Source of the DNA: Dermatophagoides farinae
Taxonomy: Eukaryota > Arthropoda > Arachnida > Sarcoptiformes > Pyroglyphidae
DNA: 64,000 bases
Direction of reading: 5' to 3'
Assembly (NCBI RefSeq): GCF_024713945.1
Contig: NC_134681.1
Location: forward strand, 1,426,001-1,490,000
The position numbers were made by a program, and so were the translations under genes. The notes beneath the pieces are model-generated. The model was not told where the DNA came from. It saw only the letters and a list, made by a program, of their open reading frames with translations, and ran no database searches. Below, piece by piece: positions 51,464 through 64,000 of this stretch. The first letter of the stretch is position 1. The number at the start of each line of letters is the position of its first letter.

Positions 51464-52743
51464 TCAAGTTTTATTTATAAATTCTGGATTATATGGTGAT
51501 TGTCTATTGATTCCTGTTGTTGTTGTTGTTATTATTTGGCCATTATTATAATTTTCTTCATCGATTAATGATTGATTTTGTTGTTGTTGAGGTACATTTA
51601 TATTAATCGTATTGATCATATCATTATTATTATCATTTGTATTTGTAATAGCAATCGATTCATATGGTGGTGGTGGTTCCAACATTGGCATTGTTTGTTC
51701 ATCATTTATTGATCTTCTTATAGTTGCACCATTTCCGTTATTTTGATTATTATTATAATTATTAGATCTATTTGTAGTGGTAATAGTAGTATTCAATGAT
51801 GATGCCGGTGGACAACTAGGATCAGGATGATGTGCACGATGATAATTTGTAGAAGAAAGATGTTGATGCTGTTGTTGTTGATGGTATTTATCATTTTTTC
51901 TTCGAATACAAAAATAATATAAAATGACCAATATGAATGCCGATAAAATGACCAAAAATATTTTTATTATTATCGACGATAATGAAATACGTTGTGGTTC
52001 AGCTTCACCAAGACGTTCACTCCATTGACAACAGGTTGGATGTAATGTATTCGATTGACAACACCAGGATTTTATTCGTGATTCAAATAATCTTGGACAT
52101 TCGAATACTTCAATTTTTGAAGTATTTGGTAAAATTTGACGACATATTTCACCTTGTACCAGGCCTATATATATATATATATATATATATATTCATTTAT
52201 TTATATGTAGAATAATCAATCATGTGAATATGGAAAAAATTCAGGAAAAAAAATAGAAAAAAAATCAATATAAATTCATTCATCAAATTAAGGTCAAATG
52301 ATCATATGTTTTTTTTTTTTTTTTTTGATTGGCCTTGATTGGATGACCGGAACAACAACAATAAAAAAAAATGCAAAAGAAAAAATTGGATCAACTTACC
52401 AAATAAACATAATGTTGAAATGATGATGATAAACAATAGAAATGATAATGATGATGATGATGATGATGATGATGTATTTTGATTTTGATTCAATTTAGCT
52501 GTATTTGTTGTCAATGTTGATGATTTAATTTGTCTAATAATAATATTTAATCATCATCATCATCATCATCATTGTGATGATAATGATGATTATTATTATG
52601 ATTATTAACATCACAATACATTTTCGTTGTAAATTTTTGATCAATATATGGTCGATAATAGTAATAGTATGATGATGATGATGATGATGATGATGATCAG
52701 AATGTCTGTTTTTTAAACATTTTCTTATATTAATCATTGTCAT
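51464..52743 (-). CDS. Cysteine-rich single-pass membrane protein with PPxY tail
   Basis: Two exons are well supported: 52533-52400 and 52164-51464, joined in phase 1 (donor GTAAGT). The first encodes a hydrophobic signal (LSFLLFIIIISTLCLFG). The second encodes an ectodomain with EICRQI, FECPRLF, SWCCQSN and PTCCQW, a membrane helix (KIFLVILSAFILVILYYFCI) and a basic stop, IRRK. A low-complexity cytoplasmic tail follows with PPPPYES, a possible WW-domain ligand. Neither exon has an ATG before the signal. The best start is the Met at 52743 in a small His-rich exon (52743-52610) joined by a 76-bp phase-2 intron with a weak donor, GTTAAT; the total would be 322 residues. CC pairs, one helix and a PPxY tail recall Shisa or VOPP1-type adaptors, but I cannot assign the family. 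The acceptor of the last exon is formed by a (TA)n array. Confidence 0.65.
52166..52191. repeat. (TA)n microsatellite forming an intron end
   Basis: About 13 TA units that directly abut the last exon of the PPxY gene. On the minus strand they read ...TATATAG, supplying the AG acceptor. Confidence 0.9.
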
Positions 52744-52761
52744 TTTGGTTCTTTAGTGTGT

Positions 52762-52763
<2 letters not shown>

Positions 52764-52802
<39 letters not shown>
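52764..52802. repeat. (GT)n microsatellite just upstream of the PPxY gene
   Basis: About 19 GT units, 20 bases upstream of the proposed start at 52743, so it lies in the promoter or 5' UTR. Confidence 0.95.
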
Positions 52803-52804
<2 letters not shown>

Positions 52805-53450
52805 TGTTTGCTAGCTGTTGGATTTGTTTTTTTTTGTGATTGTGCGTGATTGGCGGTGGTGGTTATCATTAATATATCTCATCCAATCATCATGTGTCAC
52901 ACGTATAAGGATTCTGATTTTTTTTCTACCAAAACAAAATCAGAATTTTTTAAGCAAAAAGAAATACACACACACACACATACCATCATCATCATCATCA
53001 TCATGATCACTATTTATTATATTCATCAATACAGTGCAGGGTTAATGCAACAATCAATGGCAGATAATAACTTGTGATGTAAAACACACACACACACACA
53101 CACACTGTGTTATATTAATGATAATAACAACAACAACAACAACAAAAAAAAAATTTCACAAAAAAAACGATAATAATAACAACAGGTAACCACGTTGATG
53201 ATGATGATGATGGTAACTCATGAACAAAAATTTTACTCCATCCATTTGATGATGGAATAGACTAATGAATGAATGAATGAATGAATAGAAATAAAAAGAG
53301 AAAAAAAGATTGTTCAAGGAAATCATCATCGTCATCATCGTCATCATTCACTCAATTCAATTCATTTCACAAAAGCCATCATCATCCTGTATTATTTATT
53401 CATTCATTCATTCATTCAATTCATTTATATTTATACGAGATGTATATTTC

Positions 53451-53451
<1 letters not shown>

Positions 53452-53484
<33 letters not shown>
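53452..53484. repeat. (CA)n microsatellite
   Basis: About 16 perfect CA units. Confidence 0.95.
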
Positions 53485-53490
<6 letters not shown>

Positions 53491-53971
53491 GTATATGGCT
53501 CCCAGATAGTTCTATACAAAAAAAAAAATTTCATCATCAACGAAAAAAAAATAGTTTTGCTAGTTCTCACTATATACATACATACATACATTTATACTAC
53601 TGCTATTTATTTTCCTGTATGGCTAGTTAGTTAGTTAGTTAGTTTGTTTGTTGTTTAATGGTAGAAAATGTTGGACTGGATGTATTATAGATGGAAGCCA
53701 TCATCATCATCATCATCGAAATGATGATCAGAACAAGTTATATACTCATTGTCGACACACACACACACACACATACTGGGGGGGGGGAGGAAAAAAAGAT
53801 CGACAAACAAGAAATGAAATGAAATGAACTATGCAAAAAGAAGCAACAAGCTTTAATTTTGTTGTTGTTGTTGTTGTTGTTGATTTTTTTTCATTGAATC
53901 TATTTGAAATTTCAAATTGCTTAAATAATAATAATGGTGATGATGTTGTGAAATAATTAATGGATTAACAT

Positions 53972-54010
<39 letters not shown>
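53972..54010. repeat. (ACA)n microsatellite
   Basis: About 13 ACA/CAA units. Confidence 0.95.
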
Positions 54011-54911
54011 GAAACAGCAACAACAACAATATTCTATGGAGAATGAATAAGAAGTAGCATATAGAAATGTTAAACAGGTTTTGTTTTTTTGTTTTTTTTT
54101 TTTTTTTTTGATTTCATCCATCCCAAAAATCAACATTTAATTCATTGTATATGTGTGTGGTTGGCATTCAATCCCATCCATAGAATGATGAAGAATAAGC
54201 ATATATGTTGAACATGGTGCCTGAACATTCAATTTGCTGGTTATAGTTAAGTTATAGTTTTTGGCGTGAATTAGAGTACACACACACACACACAAACATA
54301 AATACTGACACATCATCGTCAATATATATTATATATGGGCGAACAACAAATTGCCAATCCATTTATTTTTTTGAGCCATACATTTTCACACACATTTGTT
54401 CTCATTTTTTTTTTTTTTTTTTTTTGGGGTTTTGTTATTGATGACTAACTACTGTCTTGTATTCATAATCACCACTATGTTTGAATCACCCCCCTCTCTC
54501 TCTCTCTCTCTCTTCATATTCAACACGTCCCACATTCTAATAAATTAAATTTGGGCGTATTGAAAAAAAAATTACATATACATTCGACAACAACAACAAC
54601 TCTAACCGAACAAGAATTTTTTTTTATGATTTAAAAATGAACAAATTGACAAGCAAAAACAAAACAACAACAACAAAAAAATCTTTTTATTCAAGAACAA
54701 AATGCCATATATTACATACACATACACAAATTCCTTCGATGACAGATTAATTTTTTGTTGTTGTTGTTGTTATTGTTGTTGTTTTTATTCAATTTGAGAA
54801 TTAGAATCCATATGATGATGATATGTGATGATGATGGTAAATGGTTTTTCATAAAGCACATGAATTTTGAATCTATAATTGGCAAATTTGTTTTTTTTTT
54901 CTTTTGTCTCC

Positions 54912-57447
54912 TCATTCAATACCACTTATTAATTTAATCACATTGTCCGTTTGTTCACTATCCAATGGTCGATATGAATGTAAACGTAAATCAAATGTAG
55001 CCATACCGGATGTTATTGTACGTAATGTTGTTGAATAGTTAAATAATTCTGCTAGTGGTACTTGTGCTAATATATGTCTTTCTTCAATCTGTTCGGTTTC
55101 TGATGATTGTTGTTGTTGCTGTTGGTTATTATCAGCTGCCATTAATCGACTACGACGTATAGTTAGATCGGAAATAATAGGACCAATAAATTGTTCTGGT
55201 GTTATGATTTCAACAAGCATAATTGGTTCCATTAGAATCGGTTTTGATTGTCGTAATGCTTCAAGAATACAATGACTAGTTACATTTGTAATGAATGGTG
55301 ACAATAATGGTGATGATGAATTGATTTCAAATTCATGCAACAAAATCTGTACATCTACAACTGGAAATGAAAATAATGGCCCATATTCCATTGCTTTGGA
55401 TACACCGGAATAAATTGCTTTCAATTGCCATGGTCGTATCTGACTAGAAAGATTATGATCTTTTGAATTAACAATTTTCACTATGGTTTCAGCTTTTCGT
55501 TTTATATTTTCCATATGATTCAAATCATTTTCATTTTGATCAATATTTTCTGATAATAATAATACATTGTGTTTATTATCAAGTGAACTTAATTTCGATC
55601 GAACTTCACAGCTAATTTTCATCTGATTTGAATGGCCACCAATTATTTTTGTTTGTTCCATTGTTTCACGATGATTTTTTGTTATTGTTTCTCTATAGGA
55701 TACTTGTAATGGACCAGTTTCCACCTGTATACCATATTCACGTTTTATACGATCTTTTATGATCTAAATGAAAAAAAAATTAAATCATTATAAACGGAAA
55801 ACCATTAAGATTTTTTGTAATTATTACCTCAATATGTAATTCACCCATTCCTTTGATGATCAATTGCTGTGTATTTTGATCATGATTAACATGTAATGAT
55901 GGATCTTCACGTTGTAAATGATCTAATGCTAGCTCTAATTGTTTGAATTTCGAAACACTTGGACATTCTAATGAACAATAATAAACTGGTTCAGGTATTT
56001 CAATACCGGCCAACATTGGTATTTCATTATTGATATCATGATCATTTTCATGCATTGTATGTATCAATGTATCACCAGTAATGGTATTGGATAAACCAGA
56101 TACGGCAATAATATCACCAATAGTGATCATATTATTTGATATTGATTCTCGAATTGTTTTCGGATTTTGATGATAATGATTTGAAGTAACAGTGGTGGCA
56201 GTAATTTCACGAAAATGATCAGCAAATGGACGATAAATTTTTGTAATTTTTTCCATTGATTGTCGATTTAGATTATAAACATTCATACCGGGTGTTAATG
56301 AACCAGAATATATACGAAGATAGGTTAATAGACCTAATCGTTGATGATAATGAATTTTAAATGCTAATGCACAAAGATTCGTTGTGGATGTTGGTTTTGT
56401 ATGATTTCTTGTATAATGTTCATGAAGAATTTGATTTGTACGTGTTTCCATTGGTTCAGGTAGATAATCACAGATTGCATCCAATAATGGCTGTATACCA
56501 ATATTACGATAAGAACTACCAATCAATAATGGAAATAGTTGTCGTTTTAGGCACGATTTACGTATAGATTTCATTAATTCAATAGGATTAATACGATGAA
56601 TTTGATCCAATGAAAGTACATGATCGGCTAATGTTTCATCAAAATCACTTAATTTTGATATCAGACATTCACGTTCACGATACATTTCATCACGATATTT
56701 TTGATGTTCATCCAGAGTTAAACATTTCGTTGAAAGCTCATTAGATAAAAGACAATGTCTTTGGATTTGTGCGGAGTTGTGATCCAAGTCTAAACGATCA
56801 TAATGATCTAATGGCCATTGTAGATAATTTCCATTAATTAAATCAATTATACCGGTTAATATGCCTTGTTTTTGTACAGGCAATTGAAGTAATAATGGTT
56901 CAATATGAAGTTTTTGTTTTAAACTTTGTAAACATCGATCTAATGATGCATTTGATTTATCCATTTTATTTGCATAGAATAAACCGGGTATATGAAATCG
57001 TTGTACTTGACGCCATATTTTTATCGTTTGTGCTTGTACACCGGCTGCTGAATCTAGAACAACTACAGCACCATCTAATACGGATAATGATCGTTCAACT
57101 TCGAATGTAAAATCAACATGACCAGGTGTATCGATAATATTGATATGATGTTTTAACCATTGAATTGTTGCTGCAGCCATTGTTATGGTTATACCACGTT
57201 CACGTTCCTGATCCATATAATCCATGACTGTATCACCATGATGTACTTCACCAATCTGTGAACTTGAACCGGAATAATAAAGCATTCGTTCGGTTGTTGT
57301 TGTTTTACCTGCATCAATATGTGCCACAAGACCAATATTTCGAATTCGTTTAGTCGTTTCGGATGATAAATGGCGAATGACCATTTTCCATCGTGGATCA
57401 AATATCAATGATGATGATTTTTTTATCACAAAAATCGATGGCAACAT
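54912..57447 (-). CDS. GFM2: Elongation factor G2, mitochondrial (ribosome-recycling GTPase)
   Basis: Exons 57447-55828 and 55763-54912 join in phase 0 (64-bp intron, donor GTAATA, acceptor CATTTAG), giving 823 residues. The GTPase domain shows G1 AHIDAGKT (42-49), G2 RGITIT (84-89), G3 DTPGH (106-110) and G4 NKMD (160-163). Domains II and III follow, ending GMGELHIE exactly at the splice, and domain IV starts KREYGIQVETGPLQVSYRET. The end (VPLAELFNYSTTLRTITSGMATFDLRLHSY) matches EF-G family domain V. The wording fits GFM2/EF-G2mt, which splits mitochondrial ribosomes with recycling factor, rather than GFM1. The first ATG, 57447, starts a basic and hydrophobic presequence (MLPSIFVIKKSSSLIF) suited to mitochondrial import. 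The frame runs open further upstream but without an ATG. A low-complexity insert (about 70 residues) interrupts domain IV, and a poly-Q lies near the end. Confidence 0.93.
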
Positions 57448-57549
57448 TTTTACGATTAAAAATTTAAAAAAAAAATCGAAAATCAAATAATTCCACTAAT
57501 AAAAAAAAACAATCATATGTTTACTAGAATTTATTCGATCAGCTCACGC

Positions 57550-57558
57550 TAGATGGCG
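57550..57558 (+). promoter_or_regulatory. TAGATGGCG motif, copy 3, in the GFM2 promoter region
   Basis: Exact copy 103 bases upstream of the GFM2 start, in the context TCACGCTAGATGGCGTTATA. Position suggests a promoter or boundary element; no factor is proven. Confidence 0.4.
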
Positions 57559-59837
57559 TTATAAACGTGTTTTTGCAAAAAAAAATTCCCAAAATCAAAA
57601 GTTAGATTCAAAATCATCGAATCATCAATCTATAAAATTATTTATATAGAAAGCTTGAACAAAGACATTAAACACACACACACACACACTAGGCATGCGA
57701 ACGAACGAATGGGCAAAAAAAAAATCGAAATTGGTTTTTACGACAACTAGAACAAGAATAAAAATAAAGAAAATATAATTTCATTTTCCAGGGCCAGGAC
57801 ACTTGTCATCAACGGGAAAAACAAAAAAAAAAAAGAAAAAAGAATCGATCAAATTGTGAACACAAAGACAACAATGTATATAATGATTAGAATTTCAAGA
57901 CGAAAAAAAAACAACATACAAACCAAAAAAAAAAAAAAATGAAAAAGAAAAGAAAATGGAAAAATTTTCATCATTTACCACCTGCTCATTGGATTTATTT
58001 ATTTTTTTTTTTTTTTTTTTTGATCATTGATTGTCATTGTTCTTATAAATGACAATTTTTTTTTTGGAAATTGAAACTTTCATTATCGATCAAAACTCTA
58101 TTTATCACAACAGAAACAAAAACATACCTAGACACCGGGTGTGTGTGTGTGTGTGTTGAAAGGAAAACTTTTTTTTTGTTTTTTGTCCATTATTAATCAA
58201 CAAAAATGCCCATTGACCAGTGTCAGTGTGTGTGTGTGTGTGTGTGTGTGTATGGATTCTATGTTTTGATTACAAAGTTTACTTTTTTTTTATTTTGTTC
58301 TCTCTCTAACACTCACTCACATTCAATAATAATCTGATCAAAAACTGATATTTTTTTTTTTTTGAAAATTTTTCACTTTCTATCTTTTATTTCATCTTTA
58401 TCGTTTGATTATCTTTACACGGCAACACCTAGTGTGTTATCAAAACATTTTTGCTGTTTGTTGTTGGATAATGATTGCGAAATATAAAAGTTTTTTTGAT
58501 TCACTTTTCCAATAGAACGTGATTGAATGAATTTCAATGAAAACACATGTATAAAATACATTGAAGCCAGATGATTTTCATTTACCAAATAATAATGTAC
58601 ATTAACACTTTCAGTGAGTATGTTTTTATGCCAAAAAATTTTCAGAAAATTTCTTTGCCTCTTTCTTTCTTTCTTTCTTTCATTTTTTTTTTTTTTTTTT
58701 GGCATCCCCATTCACACTGATCGATCGATGAATATCAAACAATCGTTTTTGTGCAAAAAAAAACATTATATGTAATGACGCCATCATGTATTTTAACCCA
58801 GAATAGAATAGAATCGAATAGAATAGAATAGAATTTTTTTTTAATCGATAAATGTTTTTGGGGTTTTGAAAGAAGAGAGCAAGTATAAAAAAAATTACAA
58901 AAATTCCAAGGATTTTTTCAGTTGAAAATTTGAAAAATTTAATGACATGGATCATGATGATCATGATGAAAATTGAAAATCTACACGAATCTCGATTATG
59001 ACTATTTTTTTGTTGTTGTTGTTGTTGTTGTTGTCATTGTTTGATTGTAGAAGAATCCGTGGTATTCAACTATTAATCAGTTTGAATAAAGTTTTGCAAG
59101 GATAAACGGTTGAAAATCACTGAATGTTTTTTTTCCCAAATAGAAAATTCTTGATTAGATCTCATTGTATGTGTGTTTGGGTTTGGGTTTGAGTTTTTTT
59201 TCCACTGGTTGACAAACCATCATTATCATCATCATCATCACCAGAATACATCATAATCATTGAAGTAAAAAAATAAAAGTGGTAAACGAAATGGCAAGTA
59301 ACAAACAAACAAACAAACAAACGAATGAATGAACGAAATGAAATGAAAAAAAAAAAATGCCCGAAAGCATTGATCGACCGGTTCGACCTAAATCAATAAT
59401 CGACACAATCGTGTATATGGTATATTGGTATAGCCAATTGATCAAAATTGCTATGATGATAATAATAATGTATTTTTTTTTTTGCTTCAAAGTACGCGAA
59501 AAAAAATCCATATAATGGACAATAAAGATTGATGATTGGCAATATTAATGTCAATATACAATAATAATAATAAGTATTAACGTAAAAAAAAGCAATGAAT
59601 ATTTAAATTAGTTTTTTTTGTTCGCTGCTACTCTTTTTTTTTTGATCAAGTTGAATCCAAATTCCAGAAAAAAAATTCGTCATCCTCATCATCATCATCA
59701 TCATCATGACGATGAGAATTAATTTAAAGTCAAACTTTTGAATAGCAAAACAAAACAAAAAACAAAAAAAAATTCAATAGAATTTAAATATGAATGAAAA
59801 GAACAATAACGAAATAAAATTTTCAATTGGCAATCGA

Positions 59838-59951
<114 letters not shown>

Positions 59952-60710
59952 CTCGGTGTTTGTTGGGTGTTGGCTACACATCATTAATTTTTATGATGAT
60001 GATGTATTGGGCGTATCTATTGTCGGTGGGTAGTAGGTGTGTAGCTTTCATTTCTATCGTTTTTTTTTAATCTGATTAAATTGATTTCAACTGAATTTGA
60101 ATTCGAAAACAGAATTTTTCAATCACAATGACCAAAACAAACTACAAATATATAATGATTGGATTAAATCAATTATATAATCAATTTGAAGAGAAAAACG
60201 ATGACAAAAACAAAAAACAAAAACAATTTTTTTTGTGATTTAAAAAAAATTCATCGATTCCATTTCCAAAACCAGGACAGAGAAGAAGAATGTAAAAAAA
60301 AACTTGACAAATTCTATTCATTCCATTGTAAATTGATGAATTTCCATTTCGCTAATTAATAATAGTATAATAATTATCATGTCAATTCTTTTTTTTTTTT
60401 GCTCGGCAGTCGATCAACTTTTTTTCAAACAGAATTTATTCTGGTTCTGGTATTTTTTCGTATCTCAATACCACACACACACACACACGCACACACCCAC
60501 TAATTATCATTATCCATGCGGACGGGTTTGGTGGTGGTGGTGGTGATGGTGATACCGTACGACTAAATTGGGTTTTATATTTCTTTATTATTATGTACAG
60601 ATCTAATTAGAATAATCATAATGATGATAATGGCTCAAAGTTTTTTTTTAAAAAAAAAGAAAGAAAGAAACTTTAAACGAAAAAAAAATTGATCAAAAAA
60701 AATATATAAA

Positions 60711-60899
60711 TTATGCTCTATAATGATGAATTGAAGAAATAAGACAAAACACCGGAATTAGTGGCGACCCTACACTATTATTACCACCATCATCATCACC
60801 ACTGCTACCAAAATCACCATCATCATCATCATTACCACAAGAGCCATTATCATCATCATCATCATTTTGTGGGTTATTAATTTTTTCTTTGGATTCTTT
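60711..60899 (-). other. Possible last exon of a minus-strand gene
   Basis: After an acceptor-like TTGAATAAATTTTTCCAG (minus strand) a 63-codon frame runs to TAA. It reads KESKEKINNPQN, an Asp/Gly/Asn/Ser stretch, then GNNSVGSPLIPVFCLISSI and HHYRA. Part is triplet repeat, but the beginning and end are not, and the frame starts exactly at the splice site (phase 0). No partner exon was found to the right. It could be real or chance. Confidence 0.25.
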
Positions 60900-61611
60900 C
60901 TGGAAAAATTTATTCAAACAAGTTATTATAATGATGATGATGATGATGATAATAATAATAATGTGAATGTGTGTGTTTGTGTGTTTTCCATTTTTTTTTC
61001 TCTCTCTCTCTCATTGATTATTATTACCAAACACCCACGCACGAAATCTTGAAAATGTCGGAAAAGAAATGGCAAAAGAAATTTTTTTTTCCAAATCTGA
61101 TTAGTATCAAGGAAAATTTTTTTTTTTTTTTCGTTTTTCCTATGAACAACAAAAACGTGTGCAGCTCTTTTGTTTTTGCTTGCTGAAAATGGTTATCGAT
61201 TTGGCAATGGAAATATCTCTAAATACTGGACCATTGGAGCTTTTTGTTTGATTGTATGTGTTCTGGATTTTGTTTTCTTTTCTTTACGATTGTAATTAGC
61301 ATTAGCATCTTGATTTATGTATAGAAGTGGACAATAACAACAACAACAACAACAACAATAACAACAACAACAGCAGCAACAACAACAAGAAAAATAAACT
61401 TCATCAACTTGGATTGACCATTATTATTCTGTTGAATTGAAATGATCATCATTGTCATCATTGAAATTAAATTGAGAAAAAAAAAGAATTTACATATAAA
61501 ACAAACAGCCAAAAAGAAGAAAAAGAAAAAGAAAAAGAAGAAGAAGAAGAAGAAACTAGGTCAAAATTGTCAATTGATTCATTGGAACTGATTCAAAAAA
61601 AAAAACAGCAG

Positions 61612-61643
<32 letters not shown>

Positions 61644-62042
61644 AAAGTTTTGATTCTACTGTCAATATGATTGGTTTTTATACTGTGAATTCAATTCGAT
61701 TCGATTCAATTCAATTTAATCAAATTCTAGAAACACACACACGCACATAGAGCCCATAGGGCACAAAAATAGTGGCCAAAAATAAATACCATATAATACA
61801 ACAACAACAATAGTAAATAGGAAATCTGATCTAATAGAAAATTCTAAATGAAATCAAAGAATCAAAGAACTGATGATGATGATGAAAGAAAATAAATCGT
61901 AAATGAGAAAAAAAATAACATCATGTCCACCATCAGGCGATAAATAATCTTCTTAAATAACAAAAAAAAACACAGAATTATCATTTATCAAAATTTTAAT
62001 TCTCAAGAATCAAAAAAAAAAAATTTGATAATTTTTCTCTTA

Positions 62043-62051
62043 TAGATGGCG
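62043..62051 (+). promoter_or_regulatory. TAGATGGCG motif, copy 4
   Basis: Exact copy in the right-hand repeat stretch, with no assigned gene nearby. If the motif marks gene ends, a gene end may lie here. Confidence 0.3.
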
Positions 62052-63114
62052 TATTCTCGTCAATTAAACTAGTTTTATATATCATTTTTTTTTAATTCTG
62101 GAAAAATGAAACTTTTGTAACCATTTTTTTTCCATCATCATCATCATCATCATTACATAATCAATAATATAAAATCATTTAATACCGTTATAACGGTTGT
62201 AACAACAAACAAACAAACAAACAAAATTTGTTCATCCAACCGATATATGATAGGATCGAATCGAATCGAATCGAATCGGATTGTAATATTTGGATAACGA
62301 AAACACAATCATCTGCCAACGAAAAAAAAAAAAAATTCTGGTAATGAGAAAACATTCTTTCATTCTCCTACTCTCTCACCCTACTCATTCATAATGCAAT
62401 CAACCATTAATAAACGAATTTTTTTCCTTTTCATTTCATCAATATTTTGTCTTTCATTTTTTTCCCCATTCTGTATCTGTTTCTGTTTGTTGGTTTAGAA
62501 TTTCTACATTGATACATTCTCAATACTGATTCATTTCAATTTCCTATGATGATGTAATCATGATTTGTATCAATCATCGTGGTAAAATAACCGGGAAAAT
62601 TCGTGAAAAAAAAATTTATTCAAAATGATGACGAGGATGGTAGCAAATGGTTGTTGTTGAAATGATTTTCATGAATTTATAAATCAAACCAAAAAAAATG
62701 TATTTTAAATTTAAAATTGATTCATTCAATTTTTTTTTCTCCCAGTGAAATTTCGAAATCAAAAAGAATGGAACCAAATTCTGTGAAAAAAAAGAAGAAA
62801 ATTCTTGGCCGCTGTTTGTTCCGTGTTTATTTATTTGTATAATAATGAAAAAAGAAAACGAAAATTTTCTCATACGCATAATAGGTATTTCAGGAAAATT
62901 TATAAAAATTCATTCATTTTGATTTTCATTTTCATTCTAAATGCACATGATTCATAATGTTTTCATCATCATCTCATCATAAGAATCATATCTTTTTTTC
63001 TCTCTTGTCGGTTCCAATCTCATAGTTTCATGTCCTTGTTATTCATTTTCATACGAGTGAAGAATCTGCTTTCAATGGAAATATACAATTCTATATGACA
63101 TATATCATTGTTTG

Positions 63115-63120
<6 letters not shown>

Positions 63121-63146
<26 letters not shown>
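63121..63146. repeat. (GT)n microsatellite
   Basis: About 13 perfect GT units. Confidence 0.95.
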
Positions 63147-63594
63147 CTGTGTATATTCATGTCCTACGACCTCGATTCTTTTCTACTTCATTTTTAGGAT
63201 TTCATTTTATTTTTTTTTTTCATTTTCTCGGCTTTTCGGTCCATGTTTTTTCCGGCCTTACTCATTTTTTATAAATGCATGAATGAATGAATATGATTCA
63301 AGTAGCTATATATATGTATAAAATGAATAACAATAATAATGACAACTCCCCTTTTTTATAAAGATTTTCCTGTATGTATGTGTATGTTTTTCGGGATATC
63401 CGATATATTTCTTGTTGAAAATGTCCTTGGAACCTCTATATTTTTTTGATTGCTGCAACTTTGTTGTCTATATTTATATTTGTTGTTGTTGTTGTTGCTT
63501 ATGCTTGTGATGGCTGTTAGAAGTAGCATTGAAATCAATGAGGAATAACCATGATGATGGTGAACAAAAAAAAAAATTTCTGGATCCAATTCAG

Positions 63595-63725
63595 GACAAA
63601 ATCCCAAGGACAGGCCATCATCATCACAACCACCACCACCACCAGCACCATCACCATCGCCATTATCAGAATATTATGGATCCATGATAAGAGGTACAAA
63701 ATTAAAAGTAGCAGCAATCAAATGA
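63595..63725 (+). other. Possible proline-rich exon near the right edge
   Basis: After an acceptor-like GGATCCAATTCAG a frame reads QNPKDRPSSSQPPPPPAPSP, then SPLSEYYGSMIRGTKLK and VAAIK before TGA at 63723-63725. An internal donor-like AG/GTACAA at 63693/63694 would instead make it an internal exon. The Pro-rich part comes from a CCA-type repeat, but SEYYGSMIRGTKLKVAAIK does not. No family is recognised, and it may belong to a gene extending past the window. Confidence 0.3.
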
Positions 63726-64000
63726 AAAAAAATGTGATAAAATAGTGCAAACAATGTTTATTGGCCATTGACTGGCGTCCAACTAACTAACTAACCTAAC
63801 TAAAAACAACCGACAACCCAATTCAATTGTGATATTTTTGTATAACGCATGCACTGATAACCCAATTTTTTCTTTCTGAACTGAAAATTATTACATAACA
63901 GTGTGCCTCTTTGTGTGTGTGTGTGTATATAGTTCAAGATTAGAAAATAAAATTGGTAGTGAGGGTATTGTGTTCGAAACGGTAAATATTTTTTTTTCCT
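63726..64000. other. Right window edge, nothing recognised
   Basis: Contains a CTAA array near 63780-63800 and a GT array. I see no coding exon. Confidence 0.5.

Larger units (their letters stand above)
52744..54911. other. Repeat-rich spacer between the PPxY gene and GFM2
   Basis: Upstream side of the PPxY gene and 3' side of GFM2. Large arrays include (GT)n at 52764-52802, (CA)n at 53452-53484 and (ACA)n at 53972-54010, plus a G-run near 53780. Possible minus-strand poly(A) signals for GFM2 (TTTATT on the plus strand) lie at 54784-54789 and 54686-54691. No coding exon is recognised. Confidence 0.6.
60900..63594. other. Repeat-rich right-hand stretch
   Basis: CAA, GAA, CAT and A/T arrays, and a TAGATGGCG motif at 62043-62051. 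A short open frame near 61190-61300 (GNGNISKYWTIGAFCLIVCV) has no start codon or clear splice sites and is not called. Confidence 0.55.

Noticed and set aside
59371-59400. GGTTCGACC resembling a tRNA B-box
   Set aside because: No matching A-box or foldable acceptor stem around it.
61160-61297. Open phrase GNGNISKYWTIGAFCLIVCV with a hydrophobic run
   Set aside because: No start codon and no clear acceptor; likely chance in T-rich DNA.

Overview
The window is a nuclear piece of a eukaryotic genome. It is very AT-rich and saturated with simple repeats: runs of CAT/ATG, GTT/CAA, GT/CA and TC, and A or T homopolymers of 8-20 bases. Genes have a few exons, GT-AG introns that are mostly 75-240 bp (one is about 8 kb), and coding exons rich in poly-N, poly-Q, poly-S, poly-H and poly-D. 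An ABCH-like transporter, an arthropod-style two-Ig surface protein, compact gene structure and this repeat landscape fit a small-genome arthropod. An astigmatan mite (Dermatophagoides/Euroglyphus type) is my best guess; this is inference, not proof.

Layout. Bases 1-122 hold the start of a minus-strand gene leaving the window. Bases 123-24287 are a gene desert of microsatellites with one orphan exon-like block near 15.7 kb and an 80-bp tandem duplication near 6.4 kb. A two-Ig-domain surface protein spans 24288-34989 (+), with an 8-kb first intron. A compact block follows: WDR86-like WD40 protein (37251-39642, +), cystathionine beta-synthase (40144-41915, +), a 199-bp pogo/Tigger-type MITE (42519-42717), two tandem eight-cysteine single-pass membrane proteins with identical exon layout (43065-43738 and 45039-45848, +), a divergent ABC half-transporter (48358-50830, +), a convergent cysteine-rich PPxY-tailed membrane protein (51464-52743, -) and mitochondrial elongation factor G2 (54912-57447, -). 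From 57.5 kb to the right edge there are again mostly microsatellites, with two possible orphan exons (60711-60899, -; 63595-63725, +).

The genes do not form an obvious pathway. CBS (transsulfuration) and GFM2 (mitochondrial ribosome recycling) are housekeeping genes. The Ig protein, the eight-cysteine pair, the PPxY protein and the ABC transporter are membrane or surface proteins, and the eight-cysteine pair is the most likely previously undescribed family. A 9-base motif, TAGATGGCG, occurs four times, three of them close to gene ends, far above chance for this base composition. It may be an insulator or promoter element.
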